Assembly: GCF_003054195.1 (NCBI RefSeq)
Contig: NZ_QBKP01000002.1
Coordinates: 265,970-329,969 of the forward strand
DNA from: Gemmobacter caeni
Lineage (GTDB): Bacteria; Pseudomonadota; Alphaproteobacteria; Rhodobacterales; Rhodobacteraceae
Direction of reading: 5' to 3'
DNA: 64,000 nt
Under the pieces are notes generated by a model. It did no database searches, had not been told where the DNA came from, and saw only the letters and a list, made by a program, of their open reading frames with translations. Position 1 is the stretch's first letter, and each line of letters begins with the position of its first letter. A program made the translations under genes and the position numbers. This document shows, in pieces, positions 1-8,837 of the stretch.

Positions 1-2
1 CG

Positions 3-782
3 CGCCGCCAGACCGCGATCATGTACATGCTCGCGCGCCAGATCCTGACCCGCGACTTCTTCCTCGACGAGGCGGAGTTCCGCTCCAAGGTGAACGTGGG
101 GGTGCTCCCGTCCCTTTATCTGGAGTATCACGTCGAGCGGGCGCGCCAGAACCTCCAGCTGCCGAAGATCCTGTGCATGGACGAGTTCCACCGGACCGGG
201 AAGATCGAGATGGTCTGTGACCAGATCCTCCAGGACGCGCGTGAGGGTCGAAAGTTCAACGTCGACATCAAGATCGCCTCACAGCTGATCGAGGACTTCC
301 CGCAGTCGATCGTCGAGATCGTCTCCTCCCTGATCGTCTGCAACGCGGGCTCCGAGAACTCGATCAACTATTTTGACCGGATGTACGGCCTGTCCGAGGC
401 GGAGCGCTATTCGATCCGCAACCACCTGACCGGACCGAGCGCGCGCGGCGCCCCGGTCTGGGCGATGTTCCGGCTGAAAGATGAGGGGACGGTCCGCCAG
501 CGCCTCATCCTGACCCTGGGTCCGGCGGAGATCTGGGCCTTCTCGACGACCGCCGAGGACGTGGTCCTTCGCAGCCGGCTCTATGAGGAGATCGGACCGA
601 GACTGACCCGTCAGGTGCTTGCACGCCGGTTCCCCGGGGGCTCCGCGAAGGCGGAGATCGAGGCCCGGATCGCCCAGATGGAGGAACAGGGTCAGCGGGT
701 CGGGGAGAACGAGCGCGGCGACGTGCTCGGCGCCCTGGTCGAGGACCTGAAACGTCAGGCGTTCCTGATGGAAAACGTGTGA
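3..782 (+). CDS. dotO: DotO/IcmB (TraU) type IVB secretion ATPase, C-terminal part
   Basis: The reading frame is open from the left edge, so only the last ~260 residues are present. DotO/IcmB is the VirB4-like cytoplasmic ATPase that powers type IVB secretion at the inner membrane. The fragment has a Walker B-like segment (ILCMDEFHRTG), and its tail with GPAEIWAFSTTAEDVVLR and FPGGSAKAEIE is typical of the DotO/TraU C-terminus. The P-loop must lie upstream of the window. It is followed 27 bp later by an exported protein, probably in the same operon. The family call is firm; the remaining core genes (dotA, G, H, I) are probably further left. Confidence 0.85.
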   Translation, partial: RRQTAIMYMLARQILTRDFFLDEAEFRSKVNVGVLPSLYLEYHVERARQNLQLPKILCMDEFHRTGKIEMVCDQILQDAREGRKFNVDIKIASQLIEDFPQSIVEIVSSLIVCNAGSENSINYFDRMYGLSEAERYSIRNHLTGPSARGAPVWAMFRLKDEGTVRQRLILTLGPAEIWAFSTTAEDVVLRSRLYEEIGPRLTRQVLARRFPGGSAKAEIEARIAQMEEQGQRVGENERGDVLGALVEDLKRQAFLMENV

Positions 783-809
783 TCCCGAGAACGGGACATG
801 GGGGAATAC

Positions 810-2159
810 ATGAAGAAGATCATCGGGGCGGCGCTCCTGTTGCCGCTCCTCTCCACGCAGATTTCGGCGGAGACCGCCGCAGCCGCCCCCTCCGAGCCGC
901 CCCGTGCGGATCTCGTCGTGACGGGGCAGGGGGGCACGCTCCGGGCGGCCGGATACCTGCTTGACGCGGAACAGGTCCGCCACCCGGAACAGGGCGGGGT
1001 GATCCTGTCCGGGGTCACCCTGACCCGTCCCGGACGGGACGGTCTCGTCCTGATCCGGCAGGTCGAGGTGTCAAACCTCGCCATCGCCGCAAGGCTCCTC
1101 GACCCGACCGGGCCCTGTCTTGCGACCGACGCGATGTCCGGGACCGTCACGGCCCGTGAGATCCGTTTCAGGCCCGACCAGGACCTCGGGGTCCCGGATG
1201 GACGTGAGGAGGTCCGCCTCCCGCTCCTGCGCCTTGAGGCGACCCAGATCGGATGCTCCCTTCAGGTCAGCGCCGAGGCGGACGGGGTGAGCGTTTCCGG
1301 TGTGGACGGGTCCCGGATCGATCTTGCGACGATCGAGGCGCGCGCCCGTCTCTCGGGCCCCTCGATGCACAACGTAGACCTGCGCGTCGACCTTTTAGGG
1401 ATCTCCCTCAACACGGTTGAGGGCCCGGGCGGGCTCGCCGCGGCGGAGGCCGGGTTCAGCATGGTCGCCGACCTGGCCCCGGGCGGCCTTCTCGACCAGA
1501 TCCGCTCTGACGCCCCCCTCCCCGACCTGATCAGCGCCGGACGGGACGGGGTTCTGCGGGGCGGGGCCTACTTTCGCGGACTCGAGCTCACCCCGGACCG
1601 GTTCCTCCCCGAAGGCGACCTCAAGCGGGTCAGGCTGGACGGCAAGGGTCCGATCCGCGGCGACTTCGATCTGACCGGATCGGTCGAACGCGGGGAGCTC
1701 CGGTTCCGGATCGCCTCCGACCTGTCCGGTCTCGCGGCCGGGGAGATCGCCCTGATCGGCGGACTCCCGGGCCCGAGCGCACCGGTCATCCCGGAGGCGA
1801 TCAGCGCCTCCGTGCCGATCCCGGCCGATCTGATCGGGTCAACCCTGAGCCGTCTCTCCCTCAGCTGGCGCGACGACGGGGTCTCTGATCTGATGCGGGA
1901 GGTGCTCGGCCGGGACCCGGAGGGGGCCGCGCAGGCCCTGATCGGGGAGCGGGTCGAACGGGTCGCCGGACGCCTTCCGGGGGGGCTCTCCGCCACAGCG
2001 CTGGGCGCCTGGGGGGAGATTCGGAGAATTCTTCGGGACGGCTCCGGCACCGCGGGTCTGCGCCCGGAGCAGCCGGTGAGCCTGCTTGAGCTCGGCGTCT
2101 CCGGCCTGATGGGACCGACCCTGGCGGCCAGCCGGGCCGGGGCCTTCACCGGCCCCTGA
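810..2159 (+). CDS. exported protein of unknown function next to dotO
   Basis: The 449-residue product starts MKKIIGAALLLPLL and has a clear Sec signal peptide, probably cleaved after ISA. I chose the ATG at 810 because GGGGGAA stands 5 bases before it; the in-frame ATG at 798 has a poorer site. The mature part is Ala/Gly/Leu-rich with many short beta-type stretches and no motif I recognise. Its place 27 bp after dotO suggests a periplasmic or outer-membrane part of the transfer system. I cannot assign it to a named Tra/Dot protein. Confidence 0.7.
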   Translation: MKKIIGAALLLPLLSTQISAETAAAAPSEPPRADLVVTGQGGTLRAAGYLLDAEQVRHPEQGGVILSGVTLTRPGRDGLVLIRQVEVSNLAIAARLLDPTGPCLATDAMSGTVTAREIRFRPDQDLGVPDGREEVRLPLLRLEATQIGCSLQVSAEADGVSVSGVDGSRIDLATIEARARLSGPSMHNVDLRVDLLGISLNTVEGPGGLAAAEAGFSMVADLAPGGLLDQIRSDAPLPDLISAGRDGVLRGGAYFRGLELTPDRFLPEGDLKRVRLDGKGPIRGDFDLTGSVERGELRFRIASDLSGLAAGEIALIGGLPGPSAPVIPEAISASVPIPADLIGSTLSRLSLSWRDDGVSDLMREVLGRDPEGAAQALIGERVERVAGRLPGGLSATALGAWGEIRRILRDGSGTAGLRPEQPVSLLELGVSGLMGPTLAASRAGAFTGP

Positions 2160-2167
2160 TCACGGCG

Positions 2168-2186
2168 CCGGGAACCCGATTCCCGG
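2168..2186 (+). terminator. possible terminator hairpin after the dotO operon
   Basis: A perfect 7-bp stem (CCGGGAA / TTCCCGG) with a 5-base loop lies 9 bp after the stop codon. No T-run follows, so termination is only plausible. Confidence 0.35.
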
Positions 2187-2246
2187 GTCCTTGCAGGGAT
2201 CCGCCCCGCCAAACCTCCGGGTTGACGGGGTTCTTCGCGTTGCTGC

Positions 2247-2313
2247 GCGAAAATCGATCATCCTTTTCTTGCCAGAAGTGCAGAAAATGTATATCTGTTC
2301 ACCATATCTAGTG
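2247..2313 (+). promoter_or_regulatory. promoter region with GCGAAAA element and ACCATATCTAGTG box
   Basis: GCGAAAA stands at 2247-2253. Further on, TGCAGAAAA precedes a 13-base box, ACCATATCTAGTG (2301-2313). The same 13 bases recur at 11561-11573, again upstream of a gene. The box contains TATCTA, a fair -10 hexamer. A shared promoter or operator is inferred. Confidence 0.5.
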
Positions 2314-2334
2314 GTGAGGCGCGGGAAGAACCCC

Positions 2335-2868
2335 ATGAGAAATCAGGTTTGCGAACTTCCTCAGGACGGACCGGCCTGGTCCTGCTGCTTTCAGACGGAG
2401 CTGGCGCCCGACCTGCCCTGGACGGACCCGTTCTCCGGCTTCGCCCTGAACGAGACGGACCTCTCCTGGTGGCGGCTTCCGAACTCCGCCCGGATCAGCC
2501 GGGCGCTGCGCTCCGGGGCGGTGCGCAGCATCGGCCCCTCCCGGCTCGCGGACCCGATCGGCCTCATCCTGCTGATCGGATCTCACGCGATGGCGGCCAG
2601 ATCCCTCATCTACCCTCTGCGTGAGCCCGCCTTCTGGGTGCGCCGCACCGCCGAGGGGGGCTTCTCACGCTATCATCGGCCCGCGCTCCCGGAGACCCAG
2701 CTCTCCGAGCTGCTCGAGGTGCCGACCCGTCAGATCGGGCCCGCCCTCGCGCCCCTCCTGGCGGACGGGGCGATTGAGCTGGTCCGCTCCCCGAGGGGGG
2801 TGCGCGCGATCCTTCTGCGGGAGGACATCGTCGATGAGGGGCGGTTCCGGACCCGGCTTCGGGCCTGA
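2335..2868 (+). CDS. hypothetical protein with possible winged-helix C-terminus
   Basis: A 177-residue protein starting MRNQVCELPQDG. The ATG at 2335 follows GGGAAGAA; a longer frame from 2191 would run through the promoter region. Residues ~125-170 (ETQLSELLEVPTRQIGPALAPLLADGAIELVRSPRGVRAI) look like a winged helix: two helices, a recognition-like helix and a basic beta wing. It could therefore bind DNA, but no family is recognised. It ends with its stop codon directly abutting that of the convergent penicillin-binding protein gene. Confidence 0.7.
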   Translation: MRNQVCELPQDGPAWSCCFQTELAPDLPWTDPFSGFALNETDLSWWRLPNSARISRALRSGAVRSIGPSRLADPIGLILLIGSHAMAARSLIYPLREPAFWVRRTAEGGFSRYHRPALPETQLSELLEVPTRQIGPALAPLLADGAIELVRSPRGVRAILLREDIVDEGRFRTRLRA

Positions 2869-5205
2869 TCAGTAGGTCCGGAACACCCCGCCTGACCAGT
2901 CCGGTTCCGCCTCCCGTGAGAACGGGTCCGGATCCTCGACACGACCACCCCAGACCTCCTCTTCGGGCTCCGGCCGCGACTCGATCCGCTCAAAGAGGTC
3001 CTGCGGGTTCTTGAACGGGTCCCCGCCCGCCTCGATCGCCCGCCGACGCGCCTCCGGGTCCGGTTCGAAGATCAGCGCCCCGTCCTCGGTGGGGGGGAGG
3101 AGCGCGGAACCGGATCCGACCTCCAGGAGCGCGGGGGGCCAGACCCCCTCATCGCTCGTCCGTCCCGGGCGAGTCGTGAGCCCCTCCCGCTGCGCCCCCT
3201 CCAGGATGCGGGCGACGATCGGGGCGGCGGCGGAGGCGCCCGTGGTCTTCTGGGGGAGTGGTCCGTTGTCGTCCCGGCCGACCCAGACCCCGATCACCAG
3301 GTCCGGCGTGTATCCGATGAACCAGGCGTCCCGGTGCGCGGAGGTGGTCCCGGTCTTCCCCGCGATCGGGGTCTGCCCGAAGGCGCGCGCTGCCGTCCCC
3401 CGCACGGTCACCCCGTAAAGCATGGAGGAGATCAGCTCGGCGGTACGTTCCGTCACGACCGGGGAGTCGGAGGGGTGCTCCGGGACGAGGAGCGCGTCGC
3501 CGGAGCTGATCAGGTCATGGGCGTGCGGGGTCACCCGCATCCCCCCGTTGGCGAGCGCGGCGTAGCCGGCGGTGATCTCGATCAGGGAGGTCTCGGAGGC
3601 GCCCAGGGCGGAACTGGGATGCAGACGCATCCCGCCCGGCGGGTAGACCCCGGCCGCCTCGGTGATCTCGGCCAGCGCCACGGGCCCCAGCTGATCGATA
3701 AGCCGGGCGGCCACGTTGTTCGAGCTCTCCTCAAGGGCGACGAAGAGGGGGATCCAGCCGGTCTCCTTCCGGTCGTAGTTCTGCGGGGACCAGATCTCCC
3801 CGGTCCCGGTCATGTAGGATCCGCGCGTGTCCGACACCATGTCGTCCGGGGCGTATCCGGCCTCGAGGGCGCGCGCCCAGAGGAAGGGCTTGAGCGCGGA
3901 GCCGACCTGGCGACGGGCGGCGGTCCGGTCGAAACGGGACGTGTCCGGGTTGGCCCCGCCGATCACCGCCAGAATCGCACCGCTGCGCGCCTCCATCACG
4001 ACCGCGGCTGCGTTCACCCGCGGCGCGGGGATGAGCGTGATCCCGTCCGGACCGCGCCGATAGGCGAAGACGTCGCCGATCCGGGGCTTCCCCTCCGCCT
4101 TGACCCGCTCCTCCGTCTCGAGCGGACCGAAGCCCCTATCGATCAGGACCCGCAGCGGCTCCGTGGAGAGGATGACGGCACGTCCGATTTGCGTGTTCGC
4201 GTCCACGTAGCGTGCCATCTCGCGGCGGATCCGGTCCTGATCCCGGGTCGCGAGGAGCGCCTCCGGGATGTTCCCCGCGGGACCAACCCCGTCGATCCGC
4301 TCCGCCCCCCAGCTCACCGCCTCCTGGGCGATCCGCTGCCAGGCGGGGGAGATCGTGAGCGATGCGCGCGCCTGATCGGAGGCCGGTAGACCGGCGGTCC
4401 GGATCTCGCGGAGGACCGCTGCCTCAGCCCAGGGGTCCGTCGGGGCCGCGGCCGCGCTCGCGGTCTGGATCGGGGTCGTGCGGGCCGCCTCCGCCTCCGC
4501 CTCCGAGATCACCCCCTCGGCGAGCATCCGTCCGATCACCGCGTCCCGTCTCGCGCGGGCACGTTCCGGGTTGCGGGACGGGTCGTAGAGGCCCGGACCC
4601 TTAAGGAGGCCGATCAGCATGGCGGATTCGGCGATGCCGACCTCGCTCCAGGTCCGGTCGAACCAGGCCCGCGGGGCGGCCACCGTCCCGAAGGCGCCAC
4701 GTCCGAACCAGGACCGCGCCAGGTAACCGTCCAGGATCCGCTCCCGACCGATCCCGTGGACCGCGCGGACCGAGACGATCGCCTCGAGGACCTTGCGCTC
4801 CAGGGTCCGGCTGTTGCCGATCAGCTCGTTCTTGACCGCCTGCTGGGTGAGGGTCGATCCGCCACGAACGCGTCCCTCCCCGGAATCGGCAAGGGCCGCG
4901 AGGATCGCGAACGGGTCCACCCCCGGATGCTCATGAAACCGCGAATCCTCGGTCGCGATCAGGCCCGGAACGAAGCTCGGATGCAGAAGGTCGGGCCCCG
5001 GAGAGCCGCCGCGGGACGCGTCGATACGGCCCATCTCCCCCCCGTCCTGGGCGACCAGCTCGATCACGATCCCGGGTCCCTGGGCCGTTAGGGCCTGCTC
5101 AACGGATCCGGGCGGGAGGTCCAGGGTCCCGAACGGACCGGTCATGAGGGCTGAAACCCCCCCAAGAACCGCCTTGGTGAGGGCGTAGATGCCGGCCTCA
5201 GACAT
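2869..5205 (-). CDS. class A penicillin-binding protein (PBP1A-like)
   Basis: A 778-residue bifunctional peptidoglycan synthase. The glycosyltransferase-51 domain shows ATEDSRFHEHPG (catalytic Glu ~86) and GGSTLTQQAVKNELI (~116-129). The transpeptidase domain has S436-A-L-K439, SSN (~494-496) and KTGT (~617-620), so both active sites look intact. The N-terminus has only a weak hydrophobic segment (residues 7-27) in place of a strong anchor. Chromosomes normally carry this enzyme; here it sits inside a transfer locus, perhaps for local wall remodelling around the secretion channel or pilus (inference). The small gene at 5221-5637 lies just upstream on the same strand, 15 bp away. Confidence 0.93.
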   Translation of the reverse strand: MSEAGIYALTKAVLGGVSALMTGPFGTLDLPPGSVEQALTAQGPGIVIELVAQDGGEMGRIDASRGGSPGPDLLHPSFVPGLIATEDSRFHEHPGVDPFAILAALADSGEGRVRGGSTLTQQAVKNELIGNSRTLERKVLEAIVSVRAVHGIGRERILDGYLARSWFGRGAFGTVAAPRAWFDRTWSEVGIAESAMLIGLLKGPGLYDPSRNPERARARRDAVIGRMLAEGVISEAEAEAARTTPIQTASAAAAPTDPWAEAAVLREIRTAGLPASDQARASLTISPAWQRIAQEAVSWGAERIDGVGPAGNIPEALLATRDQDRIRREMARYVDANTQIGRAVILSTEPLRVLIDRGFGPLETEERVKAEGKPRIGDVFAYRRGPDGITLIPAPRVNAAAVVMEARSGAILAVIGGANPDTSRFDRTAARRQVGSALKPFLWARALEAGYAPDDMVSDTRGSYMTGTGEIWSPQNYDRKETGWIPLFVALEESSNNVAARLIDQLGPVALAEITEAAGVYPPGGMRLHPSSALGASETSLIEITAGYAALANGGMRVTPHAHDLISSGDALLVPEHPSDSPVVTERTAELISSMLYGVTVRGTAARAFGQTPIAGKTGTTSAHRDAWFIGYTPDLVIGVWVGRDDNGPLPQKTTGASAAAPIVARILEGAQREGLTTRPGRTSDEGVWPPALLEVGSGSALLPPTEDGALIFEPDPEARRRAIEAGGDPFKNPQDLFERIESRPEPEEEVWGGRVEDPDPFSREAEPDWSGGVFRTY

Positions 5206-5220
5206 GATGTCCTGACCCTC

Positions 5221-5637
5221 TTAAGGAAACGGGATGAACGCGCGAAGCTCTTCGGGCTTCACCCCCATGATCACGGCGGCGCGGAGGAACTCGCTCGGGG
5301 TGATCTCCTCAGCGCCGAAGATCCGTTCGACGCTCAGGACCATCTCACGCGGCAGCCAGACGATCGCCTTCACCCAGTCGACCGAGGTCGCGTTGCGGAT
5401 CATCCGGCGCTGGCGGGGTCCGCTCAGATCCACCACGCGCCGAACCTCCGGAACGATTTTCGCATTTCCGTTGTCATGTGCGGTGATCAGGATCGAGGCG
5501 AAACGGCGAACCGCCTGACTGCGGTTCTCGTAGACGCCCCCATCAAGGACCGCCCGGCAGGGGGAGGTCATGAAGATGTTCACGGACTTCATGGCGAGCC
5601 CGTCCTGAACACCTTTTGATATTTTCATTTTTCGCAT
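5221..5637 (-). CDS. small protein, possible tandem ribbon-helix-helix DNA-binding protein
   Basis: A 138-residue protein. The ATG at 5637 is chosen because GGAG precedes it and the longer frame adds only an Arg/Pro-rich run. Residues ~16-45 (VNIFMTSPCRAVLDGG...SQAVRRFASILI) and ~85-125 (KAIVWLPREMVLSVERIFG..TPSEFLRAAVIMGV) each show a beta strand followed by two helices, the pattern of a ribbon-helix-helix fold. Its first codons read ATGCGAAAAATG, so the conserved TGCGAAAAA element overlaps its own start codon. This makes it a candidate self-regulated repressor. The fold is a judgement by eye only. Confidence 0.6.
   Translation of the reverse strand: MRKMKISKGVQDGLAMKSVNIFMTSPCRAVLDGGVYENRSQAVRRFASILITAHDNGNAKIVPEVRRVVDLSGPRQRRMIRNATSVDWVKAIVWLPREMVLSVERIFGAEEITPSEFLRAAVIMGVKPEELRAFIPFP
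5628..5637 (-). promoter_or_regulatory. GCGAAAAA element overlapping the start codon of the gene ending at 5637
   Basis: On the - strand the sequence is ATGCGAAAAA, and the ATG is the chosen start codon. A protein bound here could block translation initiation or early elongation of transcription. It belongs to the dispersed motif family described in the findings. Confidence 0.4.
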
Positions 5638-5702
5638 CCTGGGTCTCCTGGGTCTGCGGGGGCGTTGTGCGGGGCGCACCGGTCACCCGGTGCGCTTGAC
5701 GC

Positions 5703-5966
5703 TCAGACGGACAGGGCCGAGGAGGGCTTGAAGTTAAGGACCCGCTTCTCGGGGACCTCGATGGTCGCGCCGGTCGCCGGGTTGCGGGCGCTGCGCGCGG
5801 GGCGGGTCTTGACCTTGAAGGTTCCGAAGCCCGCGATCGCGACGCCGCCAGCATCCGCCGAGCCCCGCGCCACCTCGGCGAAAAGCACGTCGATGACCTC
5901 GCCCGCCTGCTTCCGGTTCAGACCGGTCTTCTCCGCTACGCTCGCGATGAGCTCACTCTTCTTCAT
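5703..5966 (-). CDS. HU-family DNA-bending protein
   Basis: An 87-residue HU/IHF protein: MKKSELIASVAEKTGL at the N-terminus, GFGTFKVKTRPARSARNPATGATIEVPEKRV in the DNA-binding arm (residues ~47-75). The length is normal for HU. The ATG at 5966 follows AAAGGGAA; the longer frame has no support. HU condenses DNA and assists replication, recombination and repression. Its own copy on a mobile element is common on large plasmids. It is divergent from the helicase gene, sharing a 244-bp control region. Confidence 0.95.
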   Translation of the reverse strand: MKKSELIASVAEKTGLNRKQAGEVIDVLFAEVARGSADAGGVAIAGFGTFKVKTRPARSARNPATGATIEVPEKRVLNFKPSSALSV

Positions 5967-6210
5967 GTTGTTCCCTTTCTTTATATGCGAAGGACATGAG
6001 CCCTTGTCGCAAAACAATATGTGATCAATAGCCGCTTTCACCTCGGTTGTCTTGACCATGTTAAGCGGAGGTCTTTTCATTTTTGGGGATAACCGGATCC
6101 ATTTTTCGCTTTTTCCCCCATGGCCCGAGCCCGCATCGCGAAGGACTGTATGAGTTTTCGCACACTCCGCATAGCTCTAGGCCAAAGGACCGTTTGCGGG
6201 AGGGGCAGGG
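5967..6210. promoter_or_regulatory. divergent control region between HU and helicase genes
   Basis: The region holds three variants of the dispersed element: TTGTCGCAAAAC near 6006, TTTTTCGC at 6102-6109 and TTTTCGCACAC at 6155-6165. For the HU side, TATTGT directly precedes TTTTGCGACAA on the - strand, the same -10/element arrangement as at other promoters. No open frame with a ribosome site is seen. Confidence 0.45.
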
Positions 6211-8817
6211 ATGGATGTCAGAGGGTTTGTGAACTCCCTCTCGGAGGAGCAGCGTGCGGCGGCCCTGCACACCCGTGGTCCCGTCATGACCCTCGCGGGG
6301 GCCGGTTCCGGAAAGACCCGGATGCTGGTCGGCCGACTTTTGCACCTGATCGGTCCGGAAGCGGACGGCGGCCTCGGGGCCGACCCCTCCTCCGTGATGA
6401 TGGTGACCTTCACCAACAAGGCGGCCCGCGAGATGCGGGAGCGGGTCCTGCCCGTTCTCGAGGAGCTCCAGGAGCGCGAGCCGAACCGGCGGATCGGGGA
6501 GCCCTGGATCGGCACCTTTCACGGCCTCTCATTGCGCATTCTGCGCGTTGAGGCGTCGCGTGCGGGTCTCGGTCCTAACTTCTCGATCTTCGACGAGGCG
6601 GACGCGCGCAGCCTCCTGAACGACGTCATCGAGGAGATGGGGATCGACCAGTTCGACGCGGACGAGTTCTTTCGTGATCTTGAAACCGCGAAGGCGCGGG
6701 TCCTCTCGCCGGACTTCCTGATGAAGGGGCGGGTCGCTGCGGAGGCGGGCGGTCCGACCGCCGACCGGTGGCGCTCGGTCCTCGCGCATTTCCGCTCCGA
6801 CCGGTTCATCGAGGTCTATGATCGCTATCAGCGCGCGCTCGAGGAACAGAACGCGGTCGACTTCTCGGACCTGCTCAACCGGACCACGCGGCTCTTCCGG
6901 GACGTCCCGGAGGTCCGCGACAGCTGGCGCTCCACCTTCCGTCACTTCATGGTCGATGAGGTCCAGGACATCAACCGCGCCCAGGTCGCCTGGCTCATGG
7001 AGCTGACCGGGGGCGGGGAGGAGACACGGGTCGAGGACGCCTCCCGCGGTCATGAGCACGCGGAGGCCGGGGACGGTCTTCACGAGATCAACACCTACCG
7101 TCTGCGTCGCTTCCCCCGGCCGACCATCGCCTTCGTCGGTGACGATGATCAGAGCATCTACGGGTTTCGCGGCTCAGAGGTGGCGGTGATGCACGGGCTT
7201 CGGGACCGGTTCGCCGATCTCGACCTGCGGTTCATGGGGACCTCCTATCGCTGTCAGCCGATGATCCTCGACGCCGCCAACGCCCTCGTGCGTCAGAACT
7301 CGGACCGGTTCGGGAAGGACCTGACCCCGCACGGGAAGGCGGAGCGGTTCGGCAAGGTCCGGTTTCGCAAGGCGGCTGACCCGGCCGCCGAGATCCAGCA
7401 CCTCGCCAAGGAGGCGGAGGCCTATATCCGGGACGGGGGCGAGCCCTCCGAGTTCGCGATCCTGATCCGGACCCGGGACATCGCCAAGCAGGTCGCCAAG
7501 GAGCTGCGTGCACGCGGTCTCCCCGTCGTCGAGGGGAAGTCCTCCGACATCCGCAAGACGATGGAGGTCAAGGACGCGATGTCCTTCGTCACCGCTCTGG
7601 TCAACCCGGACGCGGAGGTGCCGGTGCGCCGGATCATCAACAAGCCCTCCCGCGGTCTCGGGCCGACCTCCCTGCGCAAGGTCAACGTCAACGCGCGGCT
7701 GAAGAACGTGACCTTTCTTCAGGAGCTGCGCTCCGTCATGATGGGTCGGGTCGAGGTTCCGGACGGGGGGGAGCCCTATCCGACCCGGTTCACCCGGGAT
7801 GTCCGGGACTTCGGGCTCCTGCTTGATCGGGCCCGCACGGAGGCGTCACGCGCCCCGAACGCGGGCGCCGCGATCGTAGCGGCCCTGAACGCCACGGGTT
7901 ACCTTCCAGACCTTTACCGCAGCGCCCTGAAATCCGCCGGTCTCGTCCGGCATGAGGCGGAGACGGCGGATCTCGGCCCGCGCGAGTTCCTGTCCTGGAT
8001 CATCGCGCGCGAGTCCGCCGAGAAGGACCGGGCTGCCACGCAGATGCGTCTCGGGGAGATGTCCGGCGAGGACCTCGCCGACCGGGCCGGACAGCTCTCC
8101 GAGGTGGCCCGCCGGATCGGCAACATCTCCCTTCTGATCACCGAGGCCTCCGGCTTCCAGACCCTCGAGGCCTTCGCACAGGAGAGCGTTCTGGAGATGA
8201 GCCAGACCCAGGCCTCCGCCGGCATCCAGGTGATGACCGTGCACGCCTCGAAAGGGCTCGAGTTCGACCACGTGCGGCTGCCGTTCTGGATCGAGGGGGT
8301 CATGCCGCACGGCCGCGCCGTGGAGGAGGGGGGGGAGGCCGTCGAGGAGGAGCGACGTCTCGCCTATGTGGCGATCACACGTGCCCGGAAGACGGTCGGG
8401 GTCTCCGCCCCGATCTCGGTCCGGGGTTGCGGGTTCATCCGTCAGAACGGTGCGGAGACCTCCCGCTTCGTGGACGAGATGGCCGGGAACCGTTCCGTGC
8501 ATTTCATCCGGAAAGGGGAGAACCCTCCCCACCTTTACCTGTCGGCCGGATCCCCGCAGCCGAGACCCGAGCCCGCCCCCGCGGCCGCGCCTTCGACCCG
8601 CGCTCCGATCCCGACCCCCGTACCCGTTTCGGTGATCCTGTCGGAGCCGCCGCAGCTCTCCGAGGGGGAGCGTTTCCATGCGGAGGATCCGGGCTGGGCT
8701 CCGGATGACCTGTTCCAGCCGGGTGACCCGGGCTGGTCGGAGGCGGACGCTGACCTGATCCCGGATTTCGGTCCGGACGTTCCGTACGAGGAGGAGGGGA
8801 TGGAGATCCCCTTCTGA
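6211..8817 (+). CDS. uvrD: UvrD/Rep-type superfamily 1 DNA helicase
   Basis: An 868-residue ATP-dependent 3'-5' DNA helicase. Motif I is AGAGSGKTR (~28-36), motif Ia VTFTNKAAREM, motif II DEVQD (~249-253, usually DEYQD), motif III GDDDQSIYGFRGS (~310-322), motif IV TSYRCQ, motif V VMTVHASKGLEFD and motif VI EERRLAYVAITRAR. About 30 extra Gly/Glu/His-rich residues lie between motifs II and III. The last ~110 residues are a Pro-rich then acidic tail, perhaps a partner-binding tail. The start follows GGGAGGGG. It probably acts in replication or recombination of the element. Confidence 0.93.
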   Translation: MDVRGFVNSLSEEQRAAALHTRGPVMTLAGAGSGKTRMLVGRLLHLIGPEADGGLGADPSSVMMVTFTNKAAREMRERVLPVLEELQEREPNRRIGEPWIGTFHGLSLRILRVEASRAGLGPNFSIFDEADARSLLNDVIEEMGIDQFDADEFFRDLETAKARVLSPDFLMKGRVAAEAGGPTADRWRSVLAHFRSDRFIEVYDRYQRALEEQNAVDFSDLLNRTTRLFRDVPEVRDSWRSTFRHFMVDEVQDINRAQVAWLMELTGGGEETRVEDASRGHEHAEAGDGLHEINTYRLRRFPRPTIAFVGDDDQSIYGFRGSEVAVMHGLRDRFADLDLRFMGTSYRCQPMILDAANALVRQNSDRFGKDLTPHGKAERFGKVRFRKAADPAAEIQHLAKEAEAYIRDGGEPSEFAILIRTRDIAKQVAKELRARGLPVVEGKSSDIRKTMEVKDAMSFVTALVNPDAEVPVRRIINKPSRGLGPTSLRKVNVNARLKNVTFLQELRSVMMGRVEVPDGGEPYPTRFTRDVRDFGLLLDRARTEASRAPNAGAAIVAALNATGYLPDLYRSALKSAGLVRHEAETADLGPREFLSWIIARESAEKDRAATQMRLGEMSGEDLADRAGQLSEVARRIGNISLLITEASGFQTLEAFAQESVLEMSQTQASAGIQVMTVHASKGLEFDHVRLPFWIEGVMPHGRAVEEGGEAVEEERRLAYVAITRARKTVGVSAPISVRGCGFIRQNGAETSRFVDEMAGNRSVHFIRKGENPPHLYLSAGSPQPRPEPAPAAAPSTRAPIPTPVPVSVILSEPPQLSEGERFHAEDPGWAPDDLFQPGDPGWSEADADLIPDFGPDVPYEEEGMEIPF

Positions 8818-8837
8818 AAACCACAAGGAGAGACGAG

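Noticed and set aside
3334-4389. 351-codon frame on the + strand inside the penicillin-binding protein gene
   Set aside because: The opposite strand encodes all transglycosylase and transpeptidase motifs, so this is a shadow.
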